DNA of 5,611 nt from NCBI GenBank assembly GCA_018822065.1, contig JAHJKV010000418.1, positions 1 through 5,611 of the forward strand. The letters are read 5' to 3'. The stretch is from Pseudomonadota bacterium (lineage in GTDB: Bacteria > Desulfobacterota > Desulfovibrionia > Desulfovibrionales > Desulfovibrionaceae). The notes under the pieces are model-generated. The model did not search any database. It was given only the letters and a program-made list of their open reading frames with translations, and was not told where the DNA came from. A program made the position numbers and the translations under genes. This document shows, in pieces, positions 5,187 to 5,611 of the stretch (position 1 is its first letter; each line of letters begins with the position of its first letter).

Positions 5187-5611
5187 CTAACCACAACAGC
5201 TAGTTTCCGGCTTTCGGGCCGTGATGGATGCAGAAGCCACGTAGTATTCGATTCCACGATCAGGGAACCAGGTGGCGATAGTCTCGCGCGCGCTGTCCAT
5301 GGGTTCCACTCGAATATCCGTGAACCCCAGTTCCTGGAGCACACTTTCGATGCCGCCCACCTGCTGGGCACCGCCAACGCAGGCCGCCACCATCGTAAGG
5401 TCACGCTGCATTTCCTCCGGCAGTTCCCGAAGGGCAACAATGTCTGAAATGGCTAATCGTCCTCCGGGCTTGAGTACGCGCAACATCTCAGCATAGACCC
5501 GCTGCTTGTGTGGCGAGAGATTGATGACACAGTTTGAGATGATCACATCCACTTCGCAGTCCGCTACGGGCAGATTCTCAATCTCGCCCAGGCGAAACTC
5601 AACGTTGCTGG
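5187..5611 (-). CDS. arsM: Arsenite S-adenosylmethionine methyltransferase ArsM, N-terminus outside window
   Basis: The frame is open from the right edge (first complete codon at 5609) to TAG at 5189-5187, giving the last 140 residues. They match the second half of a class I methyltransferase of the ArsM type. In visible numbering: ENLPVAD before motif II, DVIISNCVINLS (21-32), the post-motif ML-RVLKPGGRLAISD (42-56), then ACVGGA (76-81) and ELGF. The two cysteines typical of ArsM, C27 in NCVIN and C77 in CxxGA, are 50 residues apart. As I recall, this equals the C174-C224 spacing of the algal enzyme CmArsM, where they bind As(III). ArsM methylates trivalent arsenic using SAM and thiols, giving methylated or volatile species. 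The protein ends in Cys-Cys-Gly. The third arsenic-binding cysteine, the SAM motif I and the start would lie beyond the edge. It is followed after 19 nt by the CGAxxG redox gene. A related UbiE-type methyltransferase is less likely given both cysteines. Confidence 0.9.
   Translation of the reverse strand, partial: SNVEFRLGEIENLPVADCEVDVIISNCVINLSPHKQRVYAEMLRVLKPGGRLAISDIVALRELPEEMQRDLTMVAACVGGAQQVGGIESVLQELGFTDIRVEPMDSARETIATWFPDRGIEYYVASASITARKPETSCCG

Overview
The window reads as a chromosomal segment of a Gram-negative, probably sulfate-reducing, Desulfovibrio-like member of the Desulfobacterota. This is inferred from protein style: a CheB/CheR/CheY set with an embedded HEAT-repeat protein, and an arsenite methyltransferase next to a CGAxxG-type redox protein. 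No marker gene fixes the taxon. Almost everything is on the minus strand; the only clear plus-strand gene is a tRNA.

Layout: (1) Positions 4255 down to 1 hold a tightly packed chemotaxis operon, transcribed right to left: cheB (GTG start, 363 aa), a 641-aa protein built almost entirely of HEAT-like repeats, cheR (291 aa) and a stand-alone cheY cut by the left edge after 113 residues. cheB and the HEAT gene are 22 nt apart. The HEAT stop and cheR start abut directly (TAG|ATG), as do the cheR stop and cheY start (TAA|ATG), with the cheY ribosome-binding site inside the end of cheR. (2) Positions 4256-4521 are a 266-bp divergent intergenic region. It holds one promoter-like pattern facing each way and a strongly G-depleted, C-rich stretch (plus-strand reading). 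(3) Positions 4522-4598 encode a complete tRNA-Pro(CGG) with encoded CCA, followed by a 13-bp hairpin terminator. (4) Positions 5611 down to 4667 carry a second minus-strand pair: the C-terminal 140 residues of an arsenite S-adenosylmethionine methyltransferase (arsM, cut by the right edge), then a 166-aa CGAxxG-motif putative redox protein. The pair converges on the tRNA and probably shares its terminator.

Working together: CheR adds and phospho-CheB removes methyl groups on chemoreceptor glutamates (adaptation), and CheY carries the phosphoryl signal. The kinase CheA, the coupling protein CheW and any receptor lie outside the window. The HEAT protein has no catalytic motif and is most simply a scaffold for this module; that role is inference. 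ArsM methylates As(III), and the partner cysteine protein could supply or relay reducing equivalents; this too is inference. No CRISPR array, insertion sequence or transposase was seen.
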